A stretch of 64,000 nucleotides of DNA from HGM04593 sp045647885 (lineage in GTDB: Bacteria; Bacteroidota; Bacteroidia; Bacteroidales; Bacteroidaceae). Position 1 is the first letter of the stretch. Each line of letters begins with the position of its first letter. The translations under genes were made by a program, and so were the position numbers. The notes under the pieces were generated by a model that saw only the letters and a list, made by a program, of their open reading frames with translations, did not search any database and was not told the DNA's origin. The stretch lies in assembly GCA_045647885.1 (NCBI GenBank), contig JAZRMX010000022.1, positions 65,786 through 129,785 of the forward strand. Direction: 5' to 3'. This document shows, in pieces, positions 13,927-22,189 of the stretch.

Positions 13927-15042
13927 TTACACTTTGAGGAATATTTTGTTTTTGTACAGCAGTCGCAGTATGAAAAAGAGTATTGCGCTGTTGGCGGCGG
14001 TGAGCAGCACGGCGTACCATTCGCTACCTATGTATTGCTCGCAACCGTGTAATAGAGAGTGTGCTATACTGCGGAAATTTATAATCTCGCCTATAAGGTA
14101 TGCGGTTATGGCATTGCAACCATAGTATAGCAACCAATCCCATCCTTTACGGTGCCCTTTAACATCAATCCACCAATAGGAGATGGCGAGTAGCAGGTAG
14201 CAAAGACCGCCACTATACACTGTCATACTGCCGTTCCACACGCGTTTTACCATTGGCTGCCAGGCGTCCCAAAGAAGCCCTGCTGCAACAAGTGCTGCGC
14301 CTATGGCAAGCAAGTGCAGGGCGGTTTTCTTACGGTTGTCGTTGCCGGTTTTTATTATGTGCCCGGCAAGGCTACCCATCGCAACGGTGCAGCAGAAGGT
14401 GAGGCTGCTCCAAACCCAGGTGTAGTCGTACCACGGAGCAAAGATAATGCTGCCGTCGGCTGCAATGTGGCTCTGGTCGCGGAAACGGCCGAGGATAAGT
14501 TTATCAACCTCGCAGGCAAAATTCCCTTGCGGGCTTTGGTCGCCCCATAGTACCATTGGTGCTGTGTAAATTATGAGTAGCGTGGCTATTGCTGCAACCT
14601 GCCAACCGGGTTTCAAATAGAGTACAAGCGGCACTGTGAGCAGATAACCCACGGCTATTGCTTGCAGGGTGTTGCTGTAGATATATATGGCATCGGGGTT
14701 CAGCGAAAGAATGTTGCCCTGCACCAATATGCCGAAAGCAAAGAGTATGCCAAAACGCTTCAGCACGCGTTTCCACACTTTGAGGTTATTGTTCTGTTTT
14801 AAATATTTTGGCAGGGAAAAGGGCATTGTAACGCCCGACATAAAAAGGAACAGCGGCATCACCAAATCCCAGGCTCTGAATCCCTCCCACGGCGCGTGGT
14901 CGAGCTGCTGCAAAAGTGTGTCGTTAAGTGCTGGGTTGTTGAGTGTGAGCAATATACCGCGTAGCACCGGTTGCAATGCAACCAGCATAAAAAGGTCGAA
15001 TCCGCGCAGAACATCGAGTGATAGGAGTCTTTCGTTTTTCAT
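13927..15042 (-). CDS. Heparan-glucosaminide acetyltransferase-like membrane protein (NagX/DUF5009 type)
   Basis: A 371-residue polytopic membrane protein of the COG4299 group. It begins RLLSLDVLRGFDLFMLV, the typical DxxRG start of acyltransferase-3/HGSNAT-like proteins, followed by FRAWDLVMPLFLFMSGVTMPFSLPKYL and about ten hydrophobic segments. Human HGSNAT moves acetyl groups across a membrane to glucosamine; bacterial NagX proteins sit in GlcNAc or chitin-use loci and their activity is not established. It is first in the minus-strand sialic-acid gene run, 87 bases before nanL, so it probably acts on an amino sugar. Confidence 0.8.
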   Translation of the reverse strand: MKNERLLSLDVLRGFDLFMLVALQPVLRGILLTLNNPALNDTLLQQLDHAPWEGFRAWDLVMPLFLFMSGVTMPFSLPKYLKQNNNLKVWKRVLKRFGILFAFGILVQGNILSLNPDAIYIYSNTLQAIAVGYLLTVPLVLYLKPGWQVAAIATLLIIYTAPMVLWGDQSPQGNFACEVDKLILGRFRDQSHIAADGSIIFAPWYDYTWVWSSLTFCCTVAMGSLAGHIIKTGNDNRKKTALHLLAIGAALVAAGLLWDAWQPMVKRVWNGSMTVYSGGLCYLLLAISYWWIDVKGHRKGWDWLLYYGCNAITAYLIGEIINFRSIAHSLLHGCEQYIGSEWYAVLLTAANSAILFFILRLLYKNKIFLKV

Positions 15043-15068
15043 TTTATATGCTTCGGTTTTAATTTTTG

Positions 15069-15076
15069 CGAATATA
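15069..15076 (-). promoter_or_regulatory. -7-like box for the sialic-acid gene run
   Basis: CGAATATA reads TATATTCG on the minus strand (TANNTTCG variant), about 27 bases before the ATG at 15042. It diverges from the trmO promoter at 15088-15095. Confidence 0.35.
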
Positions 15077-15087
15077 CGATTTTTTTA

Positions 15088-15095
15088 TAAATTTG
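15088..15095 (+). promoter_or_regulatory. -7 promoter box for trmO
   Basis: TAAATTTG matches TANNTTTG, 58 bases before the trmO ATG. Confidence 0.5.
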
Positions 15096-15152
15096 CTCAA
15101 GATATGGACAGCGAAAAGAGTTGTTCGTGTATAGTGGTAAAATCCTTTTCCG

Positions 15153-15842
15153 ATGAATATTGAACCAATAGCATATTTTAAATCTTCTTTTCCTACAAAA
15201 TTCGGGATTCCGCGCCAGAGCGGTCTTGTAGAAGAGTTGTGCGGCACAGTGGTTTTTGAACCGCGTTATCGCAATGCCGATGCGTTGCGTGGGCTCGAAG
15301 GGTTCGAATATTTATGGCTTATATGGGGCTTTTCGGCGAACGTAAAGGAGAGCGAGGGGTGGAGTCCCACGGTGCGTCCGCCGCTGTTGGGCGGTAACGA
15401 GTCTATGGGAGTTTTTGCTACGCGCTCGCCTTTCCGGCCTAACGGGCTCGGGCTCTCTTCGGTTAAGATTCTTTCAATTGAAAAGTTTGAGGGAGAAGGT
15501 GTTGTAATTAACGTTGCCGGAGCCGACCTTATGGACGGAACACCCATTTACGATGTTAAGCCATACGTTGCTTACAGCGATGCGCACCCCGGAGTGCGCA
15601 GTGGATTCGTTGACGAGAAGGCGTGGGAGAACTTGCGTGTGGAGTGCCCGCAGGAGTTTGCTTCGCTTTTCTCCGGCCGCGATTACGATGCATTGTTGAA
15701 GGTTCTTGCTCTTGACCCTCGTCCGCAATATAAAGAGGCGTCGGACAGGGTGTATGGTATGCCTTTTGCCGGTTACGATGTGCGTTTTACGGTGTCGGCC
15801 GAAGGAGTGCTGTCGGTGGTAGATGTTCTTCCGCTCGATTAA
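15153..15842 (+). CDS. trmO: tRNA (N6-threonylcarbamoyladenosine(37)-N6)-methyltransferase TrmO
   Basis: A 229-residue TrmO/TsaA (YaeB) family protein. It begins IEPIAYFKSSFPTKFGIPRQSGL, then FEYLWLIWGFS and the conserved block GVFATRSPFRPNGLGLSSVKIL (about residues 89-110) that binds SAM and tRNA, and DGTPIYDVKPYVAYSDAHP. It methylates t6A37 to m6t6A37 in ACY-reading tRNA-Thr. Of typical length with the usual C-terminal extension. Transcribed alone; a long imperfect hairpin (15913-15985) follows. Confidence 0.93.
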   Translation: MNIEPIAYFKSSFPTKFGIPRQSGLVEELCGTVVFEPRYRNADALRGLEGFEYLWLIWGFSANVKESEGWSPTVRPPLLGGNESMGVFATRSPFRPNGLGLSSVKILSIEKFEGEGVVINVAGADLMDGTPIYDVKPYVAYSDAHPGVRSGFVDEKAWENLRVECPQEFASLFSGRDYDALLKVLALDPRPQYKEASDRVYGMPFAGYDVRFTVSAEGVLSVVDVLPLD

Positions 15843-15868
15843 AACTTGCAGGAACGTGAAATTCTCCT

Positions 15869-15876
15869 TATCTTCG
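15869..15876 (+). promoter_or_regulatory. Orphan -7-like box downstream of trmO
   Basis: TATCTTCG, the same variant seen before queA (47251) and ftsK (27423). No gene starts within its reach; the hairpin/T-run at 15913-15985 would end a transcript of about 100 bases. Confidence 0.3.
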
Positions 15877-15912
15877 CATCATATATAATAAGGTATAAAT
15901 TATCCATAAAAC

Positions 15913-15985
15913 AGAGCCGTACGTCGGCATAAGTAATCAGACCTTTAATTAGGCGGTTCTTATGAGGCGGGCGGCTCTTCTTTTT
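15913..15985 (+). terminator. Long nested hairpin with T-rich tail, after trmO
   Basis: Outer stem AGAGCCG (15913-15919) with CGGCTCT (15972-15978), inner stem CATAAG (15928-15933) with CTTATG (15959-15964), a 25-base loop, then TCTTTTT. It works as the trmO terminator or as the 3' part of a small RNA. Confidence 0.55.
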
Positions 15986-16015
15986 AATGAAAATATCTGT
16001 TTTTTTTCTTTGACA

Positions 16016-16030
16016 CGACAAGTTTTGTCG
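16016..16030. promoter_or_regulatory. Palindrome before the WYL regulator (candidate operator)
   Basis: CGACAA (16016-16021), GTT, TTGTCG (16025-16030): perfect 6-base arms 12 bases upstream of the -7 box TATATTTG at 16042-16049. The position fits self-regulation by the regulator that follows. Confidence 0.4.
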
Positions 16031-16041
16031 CGCAGAGCCTC

Positions 16042-16049
16042 TATATTTG
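16042..16049 (+). promoter_or_regulatory. -7 promoter box for the WYL regulator
   Basis: TATATTTG matches TANNTTTG, 21 bases before the ATG at 16070, which supports that start over the in-frame ATG at 15962. Confidence 0.5.
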
Positions 16050-16069
16050 CGGCATACAAGAATGTTGCT

Positions 16070-16987
16070 ATGAAAAGTATTGTGTCACTTACAAGGTATC
16101 TGCTTATAATAAACAGGTTGCAGATGGAGAAAGGGGGCTATGTAACTGCTCGGGAGTTGTTACAGTATGTAAATGATGGGTTATATTTGCGTGGTTATGC
16201 CTCCGACATTAGTTTAAGGACACTGGAACGGGATATGAACAACGTTTGTGAGTTGGGCTTTTTTATAAGCCATAAGCCTCACTATGGTTATTTTTTGGAA
16301 GAGAGGCAACCTGAATATTTTTCCAATACCGAGGAGATGTTGTTGAATTTCGATTTGCTCAATGCCATAAATAAGGATAGTTCGTGGAGCAGGTATATTC
16401 TGGCCGAGCATCACCGCCCGGCAGGCAGTAGTCAGATGTATGTGCTTATTGATGCTATACGCAACCAACGCCCCATAGAGTTCGATTATACATTTGTAAG
16501 GCATGCCGACGAGGTGAAACGTGTGCGCGTGTTGCCGCATTTTTTAAAGGAATCTAACCAACGATGGTATCTTCTGGCAAAGGATGGCGAGTTGCTCAAG
16601 AGCTATGGTGTTGACAGAATAAGCAATATCTATGTGTTGGAGAATGAGAAGTTTGAACGCGATGAGCAGATTGATGTGAAACAGCTCTTCAAGGATTCTT
16701 ATGGCATTTGGTGCCAGGAGTCAATCCCGGTAGAGGATATTGAGCTTTCTTACGATGCTCTTGACGGTAAGTTCCTTAAATCGCTGCCACTGCATCATTC
16801 ACAACGTGTGCTTTGCGACACGGAACAGGAGTTCCGTATAGCTCTGCGTTTGCGCATAACCAACGATTTTGTAATGGAGCTTCTCTCTCGCAGCCGTTCG
16901 CTCACGGTTATTAGTCCGCAACATTTGCGCGAAAGAGTATGTAAGGTGTACGAGGGTGCTTTGAAACGAAACAGTATAAAGGAATAA
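16070..16987 (+). CDS. WYL-domain transcriptional regulator
   Basis: A 305-residue protein, starting at 16070 because the upstream in-frame codons precede the -7 box. Residues about 5-75 form a winged helix-turn-helix (SLTRYLLIINRLQ, then ISLRTLERDMNNVCELGF). Residues about 125-200 form a WYL domain (the family W-Y-L reads as RWYLLAK), followed by a C-terminal WCX-type extension. WYL domains bind ligands such as nucleotides or single-stranded nucleic acid and regulate many stress and defence genes. The neighbours do not reveal the target; the GIY-YIG gene follows after 26 bases and could be co-regulated. A palindrome sits in the promoter. Confidence 0.88.
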   Translation: MKSIVSLTRYLLIINRLQMEKGGYVTARELLQYVNDGLYLRGYASDISLRTLERDMNNVCELGFFISHKPHYGYFLEERQPEYFSNTEEMLLNFDLLNAINKDSSWSRYILAEHHRPAGSSQMYVLIDAIRNQRPIEFDYTFVRHADEVKRVRVLPHFLKESNQRWYLLAKDGELLKSYGVDRISNIYVLENEKFERDEQIDVKQLFKDSYGIWCQESIPVEDIELSYDALDGKFLKSLPLHHSQRVLCDTEQEFRIALRLRITNDFVMELLSRSRSLTVISPQHLRERVCKVYEGALKRNSIKE

Positions 16988-17013
16988 ATTGTGTAATATT
17001 TAATAAATAAGGT

Positions 17014-17493
17014 ATGAAGGATATTAAAGAGATGCTTGCGAGCGAAGGCTTTGAAGGATTCGTGAGCGTAAAGGATTTGAAAGAGAATTTCACTGCGGCA
17101 GCAGTGCCTGCAGTTGAAGGTGTTTATGTTGTGTTGCGTTTGAAAGGTTCAGCTCCTGTTTTCTTGGAAGAGGGTACCGGTGGCTTTTTTAAAGGAAAAA
17201 ATCCGAATGTAACAACTGATGTGTTGGAATCGAATTGGGTTGATGGTGAGCCTGTTTTGTATATAGGCAAGGCTAAAAGTTTGAGTAAAAGATTAAAGCA
17301 ATATATGCAGTTTGGCGGTGGTAAACCAGTGGGGCACTATGGCGGCAGGTATATATGGCAGTTGAAGGACTCCGATGAACTAATTGTCTGCTGGCGATGT
17401 GTCGGTAATTCATTGGCTGTTGAGGCTTCAATGATTGCCGATTTTAAAGATTCGCACTGCGGTTTACGCCCATTTGCCAATCTTAAAGGTTGA
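17014..17493 (+). CDS. GIY-YIG superfamily protein
   Basis: A 159-residue single-domain protein with a likely complete GIY-YIG active site: GVY (36-38), YIG (83-85), R93, E137 and N157. The GVY-to-YIG spacing is longer than usual because of an insert about residues 41-80 (GSAPVFLEEGTGGFFKGKNP). Such domains cut DNA with one metal ion; fragments close to UvrC, homing nucleases and restriction enzymes are known. No partner domain is fused. It lies between a WYL regulator and a 54-residue ORF, all on the plus strand. Its biological role is unknown. Confidence 0.75.
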   Translation: MKDIKEMLASEGFEGFVSVKDLKENFTAAAVPAVEGVYVVLRLKGSAPVFLEEGTGGFFKGKNPNVTTDVLESNWVDGEPVLYIGKAKSLSKRLKQYMQFGGGKPVGHYGGRYIWQLKDSDELIVCWRCVGNSLAVEASMIADFKDSHCGLRPFANLKG

Positions 17494-17517
17494 AAATTCT
17501 TAAAAGCTGAAGAGGTT

Positions 17518-17682
17518 ATGTTTGTTTCTGTTTCTCCCGAAGCGTTAGTACAGGAACTGTACAGCATCTATGGTTATAGTGTCTCGCTCGATTACGCCTT
17601 GAACTATATAGAGATGAACCCTTATGCCACAGTCGATGATTTTCATTATTGGCTGCAGACCTTGTGTGGCGAAGAACAATGA
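17518..17682 (+). CDS. Hypothetical 54-residue protein downstream of the GIY-YIG gene
   Basis: A small frame, ATG at 17518 and TGA at 17680, 24 bases after the GIY-YIG stop and ending before a terminator. The protein is acidic and aromatic (many Tyr, Phe and Trp) and predicted to be helical: FVSVSPEALVQELYSIYGYS, then LDYALNYIEMNPY and DDFHYWLQTL. No family is recognised. The position suggests co-translation with the nuclease-like protein; an inhibitor or adaptor role would be a guess. Confidence 0.55.
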   Translation: MFVSVSPEALVQELYSIYGYSVSLDYALNYIEMNPYATVDDFHYWLQTLCGEEQ

Positions 17683-17728
17683 TTGCCTATGTTTAGAAAA
17701 TTATAATAGCCTGCAAGGTTGTAAAGTA

Positions 17729-17757
17729 AGCGACCGCCCTTTTGGGACGGTCGCTTT
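17729..17757. terminator. Terminator between the GIY-YIG unit and ppdK (convergent)
   Basis: AGCGACCGCCC pairs with GGGACGGTCGCT (one bulged base) around a TTTT loop, with A/T-rich flanks on both sides, so it probably serves both strands. Confidence 0.75.
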
Positions 17758-17781
17758 ATTATGGATTTTATCTTTCAAAGA

Positions 17782-20502
17782 TTAATCCTCGATTGCACCC
17801 TGTGCAGCTGCCAAACGTGCGATGGGCACGCGGAAGGGAGAACAAGATACATAGTCAAGGCCTACTCTGTGGCAGAATTTCACAGACTCGGGCTCACCAC
17901 CGTGCTCACCACAGATACCGCATTTGAGCTTAGCGTTAACCGAGCGACCTTTCTTGGTAGCCATCTCAACGAGCTGGCCAACACCTGTCTGGTCGAGAAC
18001 CTGGAAGGGGTCGTTCTTCAAAATCTTCTTGCGGAGGTAGATGGGCAAGAATGAGTTAACGTCGTCACGAGAGTAACCGAAGGTCATCTGTGTCAAGTCG
18101 TTTGTACCGAATGAGAAGAACTGAGCTTGCTCTGCAATCTGGTCAGCTGTGAGGGCTGCGCGAGGAATCTCAATCATTGTACCGATTGTGTACTCTACGC
18201 TGTCGCCTTCTGCTGCGAAGAGAGCGTTAGCTGCCTCAAGGATAGCGTTCTTCTGCTCCTCGAACTCGTTGATGATACCTACGAGGGGAACCATGATCTC
18301 GGGATAGATAACTTTACCCTCTTTCTTCAACTCGAGAGCTGCACCGAGGATAGCAGTTGTCTGCATCTTGGTGATTTCGGGGTATGTGTTACCCAAGCGG
18401 CAACCGCGGTGACCGAGCATGGGGTTGAACTCCTCGAGAGATTTAACGCGACGCTGAACAGCCTCTACGCTCTTGCCCATAGCCTCGGCAAGCATCTGCT
18501 GGCCTTTTGCATCGTGGGGAACGAACTCGTGGAGAGGGGGATCCAAAAGACGTACAGTTACGTGCAAGCCTTCCATGGCCTTGAAGATACCAACGAAGTC
18601 GGCCTTCTGGTAGGGGAGGAGCTTGTCGAGTGCAATCTGACGCTCTTTTGTTGTCTCGGCAAGAATCATCTCGCGCATTGCTTTAATCTTCTCACCCTCA
18701 AAGAACATGTGCTCTGTACGGCAGAGACCGATACCGATAGCACCGAAGCTGCGTGCAACCTCTGCATCGTGGGGAGTATCAGCGTTGGTACGTACGCCCA
18801 AGCGTGCGTATTTGTCGCAAAGGTTCATAAGCTCTGCAAAGTCACCGCTGAGCTCGGGAGATTTTGTCTCAACCTTACCCTCGATAACCTGTCCTGTAGA
18901 ACCGTTGAGTGAAATGTAGTCACCCTCGCAAAGCTCGAGGCCGTCTACTGTGATTGTGCGTTTCTTGTAGTCGATAACGAGGTTGCCGGCACCTGATACG
19001 CAGCATTTACCCATACCACGGGCAACAACGGCTGCGTGAGAGGTCATACCACCGCGAGCGGTAAGGATACCCTCGGCTGCTGCCATACCTGCGAGGTCCT
19101 CGGGAGATGTCTCGATACGTACGAGAACCACTTTCTCACCATCCTCAGCCCATTTTGCTGCGTCGTCAGCGAAGAATACGATGCGACCTGTAGCAGCACC
19201 GGGAGATGCGGGAAGACCGTTAGCGATAACTTTAGCCTTCTTGAGAGCCTCGGGGTTGAATACGGGGTGGAGAAGCTCGTTGAGTTTCTCGGGCTCCATA
19301 CGTTTCAAAGCTGTCTTGTCGTCGATGATACCGTCACGGTAGAGGTCCATAGCGATTTTTACCATCGCAGCACCGGTACGTTTACCGTTACGTGTCTGCA
19401 AGAACCAGAGTTTGCCTTCCTGTACGGTGAACTCCATATCCTGCATATCTTTGTAGTGAGCCTCGAGGCGCTGCTGGATAGCGTCGAGCTCCTTGTACAT
19501 CTCGGGCATAGCCTCCTCCATAGAGGGGTAGTTTGTAGCGCGGTCTTCCTCGCTGATACCCTGCATCTCTGCCCAACGCTGTGAACCGATCTTTGTAATC
19601 TGCTGGGGTGTGCGGATACCTGCCACAACGTCCTCACCCTGTGCGTTAACAAGGTACTCACCGTTGAAGAGGTTCTCACCTGTAGCGGCGTCACGAGAGA
19701 AGCATACACCGGTAGCTGAAGAATCACCCATGTTACCGAATACCATTGCCTGTACAGAAACTGCAGTTCCCCACTCATCAGGAATTTTCTCCATACGACG
19801 GTAGAGGATAGCGCGCTCGTTGTTCCAAGATTTGAATACGGCGCAGATAGCACCCCAAAGCTGCTCGTAAGCGTCGGTGGGGAAGTCCTGGCCTGTCTGT
19901 GCTTTAACAGCAGCCTTGAATTTTGCAACGAGGTCTTTGAGGTTCTCAACGCTGAGGTCTTTGTCAAGAACTACGCCTGCTTTTTCCTTAACCTCCTCGA
20001 TGATAGCCTCGAAGGGGTCGATCTCCTCTTTGCTCTCGGGTTTCATACCAAGAACTACGTCACCGTACATCTGTACGAAACGGCGGTAAGAGTCCCACGC
20101 GAATTTAGCGTTGCCTGTTTTTGCAGCAAGGCCTTCTACTACGATGTCGTTAAGACCGAGGTTGAGGATGGTGTCCATCATACCGGGCATTGAAGCACGG
20201 GCACCTGAACGTACTGAAACCAACAAGGGGTTTGCAGGGTCACCGAAATTTGAGTTCATCAAGTTCTCGATGTTCTTTACTGCTGCTTCAACCTCTGCTT
20301 TGAGAAGTTCAATCACCTTCTCTTTACCAAGGCTGTAGTACTCGCCACAAACCTCAGTTGTGATGGTAAATCCGGGAGGAACGGGAATTCCGATAAGGTT
20401 CATCTCTGCCAAGTTGGCACCTTTACCTCCCAACAAATTTCTCATTGATGCGTTACCTTCAGCAAGACCATTACCAAAGGTGTAGACTCTTTTGTCTGCC
20501 AT
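17782..20502 (-). CDS. ppdK: Pyruvate, phosphate dikinase
   Basis: A 906-residue PPDK of full length. Order: N-terminal ATP-grasp domain (NLLGGKGANLAEM near residue 22 and SVRSGARASMPGMMDTILNLG), the swivelling phosphohistidine domain with GGMTSHAAVVARGMGK, and a C-terminal TIM barrel with GIGLCRTEHMFF, GTMIEIPRAAL and the catalytic CGEHGGEP. It interconverts pyruvate + ATP + Pi and PEP + AMP + PPi in the cytoplasm, serving PPi-linked glycolysis or gluconeogenesis, common in Bacteroidales. Single gene with its own -7 box at 20596. Confidence 0.98.
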   Translation of the reverse strand: MADKRVYTFGNGLAEGNASMRNLLGGKGANLAEMNLIGIPVPPGFTITTEVCGEYYSLGKEKVIELLKAEVEAAVKNIENLMNSNFGDPANPLLVSVRSGARASMPGMMDTILNLGLNDIVVEGLAAKTGNAKFAWDSYRRFVQMYGDVVLGMKPESKEEIDPFEAIIEEVKEKAGVVLDKDLSVENLKDLVAKFKAAVKAQTGQDFPTDAYEQLWGAICAVFKSWNNERAILYRRMEKIPDEWGTAVSVQAMVFGNMGDSSATGVCFSRDAATGENLFNGEYLVNAQGEDVVAGIRTPQQITKIGSQRWAEMQGISEEDRATNYPSMEEAMPEMYKELDAIQQRLEAHYKDMQDMEFTVQEGKLWFLQTRNGKRTGAAMVKIAMDLYRDGIIDDKTALKRMEPEKLNELLHPVFNPEALKKAKVIANGLPASPGAATGRIVFFADDAAKWAEDGEKVVLVRIETSPEDLAGMAAAEGILTARGGMTSHAAVVARGMGKCCVSGAGNLVIDYKKRTITVDGLELCEGDYISLNGSTGQVIEGKVETKSPELSGDFAELMNLCDKYARLGVRTNADTPHDAEVARSFGAIGIGLCRTEHMFFEGEKIKAMREMILAETTKERQIALDKLLPYQKADFVGIFKAMEGLHVTVRLLDPPLHEFVPHDAKGQQMLAEAMGKSVEAVQRRVKSLEEFNPMLGHRGCRLGNTYPEITKMQTTAILGAALELKKEGKVIYPEIMVPLVGIINEFEEQKNAILEAANALFAAEGDSVEYTIGTMIEIPRAALTADQIAEQAQFFSFGTNDLTQMTFGYSRDDVNSFLPIYLRKKILKNDPFQVLDQTGVGQLVEMATKKGRSVNAKLKCGICGEHGGEPESVKFCHRVGLDYVSCSPFRVPIARLAAAQGAIED

Positions 20503-20595
20503 AATTTTTGAGTTTATTGTTTGTTGATAAATAAAAATAAATAACTATTCACGTTTGGCGGAGTCGCTCTTTGCATAGCTACTCCATCTAATTTG

Positions 20596-20603
20596 CAAAT
20601 ATA
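20596..20603 (-). promoter_or_regulatory. -7 promoter box for ppdK
   Basis: CAAATATA reads TATATTTG on the minus strand, about 94 bases before the ATG at 20502. Confidence 0.5.
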
Positions 20604-20706
20604 AGAAAAATGTTTGTAACCCGAAACTTATTGGAAAAAATATCGCGTATATTATTAAAAATTTAAGTTATTGCGTTAAAAATTCCAATAATCGGGAAAA
20701 TAGATG

Positions 20707-20714
20707 TATTTTTG
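20707..20714 (+). promoter_or_regulatory. -7 promoter box for rlmD
   Basis: TATTTTTG matches TANNTTTG, 31 bases before the ATG at 20746. Confidence 0.5.
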
Positions 20715-20745
20715 CCGAATGTGAGAATTTTGCAATAATTTGAAA

Positions 20746-22170
20746 ATGGCAAGAAAAAAGAAAGAACTTCCGCTCCTTGAGCGTATTGAGATAACAGGTG
20801 TTGCAGCCGAGGGTAAGGCTCTTGCGCGTGTCGACGACCTTGTGGTGTTTGTTCCCTTTGTGGTTCCCGGTGATGTGGTGGACTTGAAAGTGCGCCGTAA
20901 GAAGCATAGCTATGCCGAGGCCGAAGCTGTGAATTTCCACGAGTATTCACAGGAGCGTGCTGTGCCTTTCTGCAAGCACTATGGTGTTTGCGGTGGCTGT
21001 AAATGGCAATGTCTGCAGTATGAGCACCAACTGAAATATAAACAGCAACAGGTGGTGGATGCTCTCCGTCGCATAGGTAAGGTGGAGCTTCCCGAGGTTA
21101 TGCCCATTTTGGGTTCGGAAAATACCCGTGCTTATCGTAATAAACTTGAATTTACTTTCAGTAACAAGCGTTGGCTTACTTGGGAAGAGGTTGCGCAGGG
21201 TGTGGAGTACGATAATATGAACGCTTTTGGCTTTCACATTCCCGGTGCTTTCGACAAGGTGCTCGATATTGAGGAGTGTGGTCTGATGTGTGACCTTAAC
21301 AACCGTTTGCGTAATGGTATTCGTGAGTTTGCGGTGAAAGAGGGTATTCCTTTCTTTGATTTGCGCTCTCAGACAGGTGTGTTGCGTAATATGATGATAC
21401 GTACCTCTACCACGGGTGAGGTGATGCTGCTTCTGCAGGCAAAAATAGAGAGCGATGCCGATATGGCGCAGTTGCAGAAGGTTCTAGGTTTTATCGCAGA
21501 AAACTTCCCTGAGGTTACCTCTCTCCTCTATGTTGTAAATAATAAATGTAACGACACCTTCGGCGACCTTGAGGTGCATACCTTTAAAGGTACCGACGTT
21601 ATTTTCGAGGAGATGGAGGGGCTTCGTTTCAAGGTGGGTCCCAAGTCTTTCTATCAGACAAATAGTGCTCAGGCGTACAACCTCTATAAAGTGGCACGCG
21701 ACTTTGCTGCGCTCACCGGCGACGAGGTGGTGTACGACCTATACACAGGTACCGGTACCATAGCCAACTTTGTGGCGAAGAAGGCAAAAAAGGTTGTTGG
21801 TATAGAGTATGTGGAGGATGCAATCATTGATGCTCGTGTAAATGCCGAACTCAATGGTTTTGATAATCTTACCTTCTTTGCCGGGGATATGAAGGATATC
21901 CTTACCCGTGAATTTATTGATGTTCACGGTCGTCCCGACGTGATAATTACCGACCCTCCCCGTGCCGGTATGCATAACGATGTTATTGATACAATTCTTT
22001 TTGCGGCTCCTCGCAGAATTGTTTATGTGAGCTGTAACCCTGCAACCCAGGCGCGCGACCTTTCGTTGCTCGATTGTGACTACAAGGTGACAGCTGTGCA
22101 GCCTGTGGATATGTTTCCTCACACGCATCACGTTGAGAATGTTGTTCTTCTTGAGAGAAGAGAAAAATAA
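20746..22170 (+). CDS. rlmD: 23S rRNA (uracil-5-)-methyltransferase, RlmD/TrmA type
   Basis: A 474-residue protein; ATG at 20746 is preferred to the TTG two codons upstream. Residues about 10-70 form a TRAM RNA-binding domain. Fe-S-type cysteines follow (FCKHYGVCGGCKWQC, about residues 76-90). The C-terminal SAM domain has VVYDLYTGTGTIANF, the release motif DPPRAGMH and the catalytic YVSCNPATQARDL, ending HTHHVENVVLLERR. It makes m5U in 23S rRNA; RlmD and RlmCD-type paralogs are hard to separate by eye. An RluA-type gene follows after 19 bases. Confidence 0.93.
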   Translation: MARKKKELPLLERIEITGVAAEGKALARVDDLVVFVPFVVPGDVVDLKVRRKKHSYAEAEAVNFHEYSQERAVPFCKHYGVCGGCKWQCLQYEHQLKYKQQQVVDALRRIGKVELPEVMPILGSENTRAYRNKLEFTFSNKRWLTWEEVAQGVEYDNMNAFGFHIPGAFDKVLDIEECGLMCDLNNRLRNGIREFAVKEGIPFFDLRSQTGVLRNMMIRTSTTGEVMLLLQAKIESDADMAQLQKVLGFIAENFPEVTSLLYVVNNKCNDTFGDLEVHTFKGTDVIFEEMEGLRFKVGPKSFYQTNSAQAYNLYKVARDFAALTGDEVVYDLYTGTGTIANFVAKKAKKVVGIEYVEDAIIDARVNAELNGFDNLTFFAGDMKDILTREFIDVHGRPDVIITDPPRAGMHNDVIDTILFAAPRRIVYVSCNPATQARDLSLLDCDYKVTAVQPVDMFPHTHHVENVVLLERREK

Positions 22171-22189
22171 ATGTGTAAAATAGAAAAAT

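Noticed and set aside
15962..16069. Upstream in-frame start for the WYL regulator (36 extra residues)
   Set aside because: Those codons cover the hairpin tail, palindrome and -7 box, and the family fold begins at the ATG at 16070.
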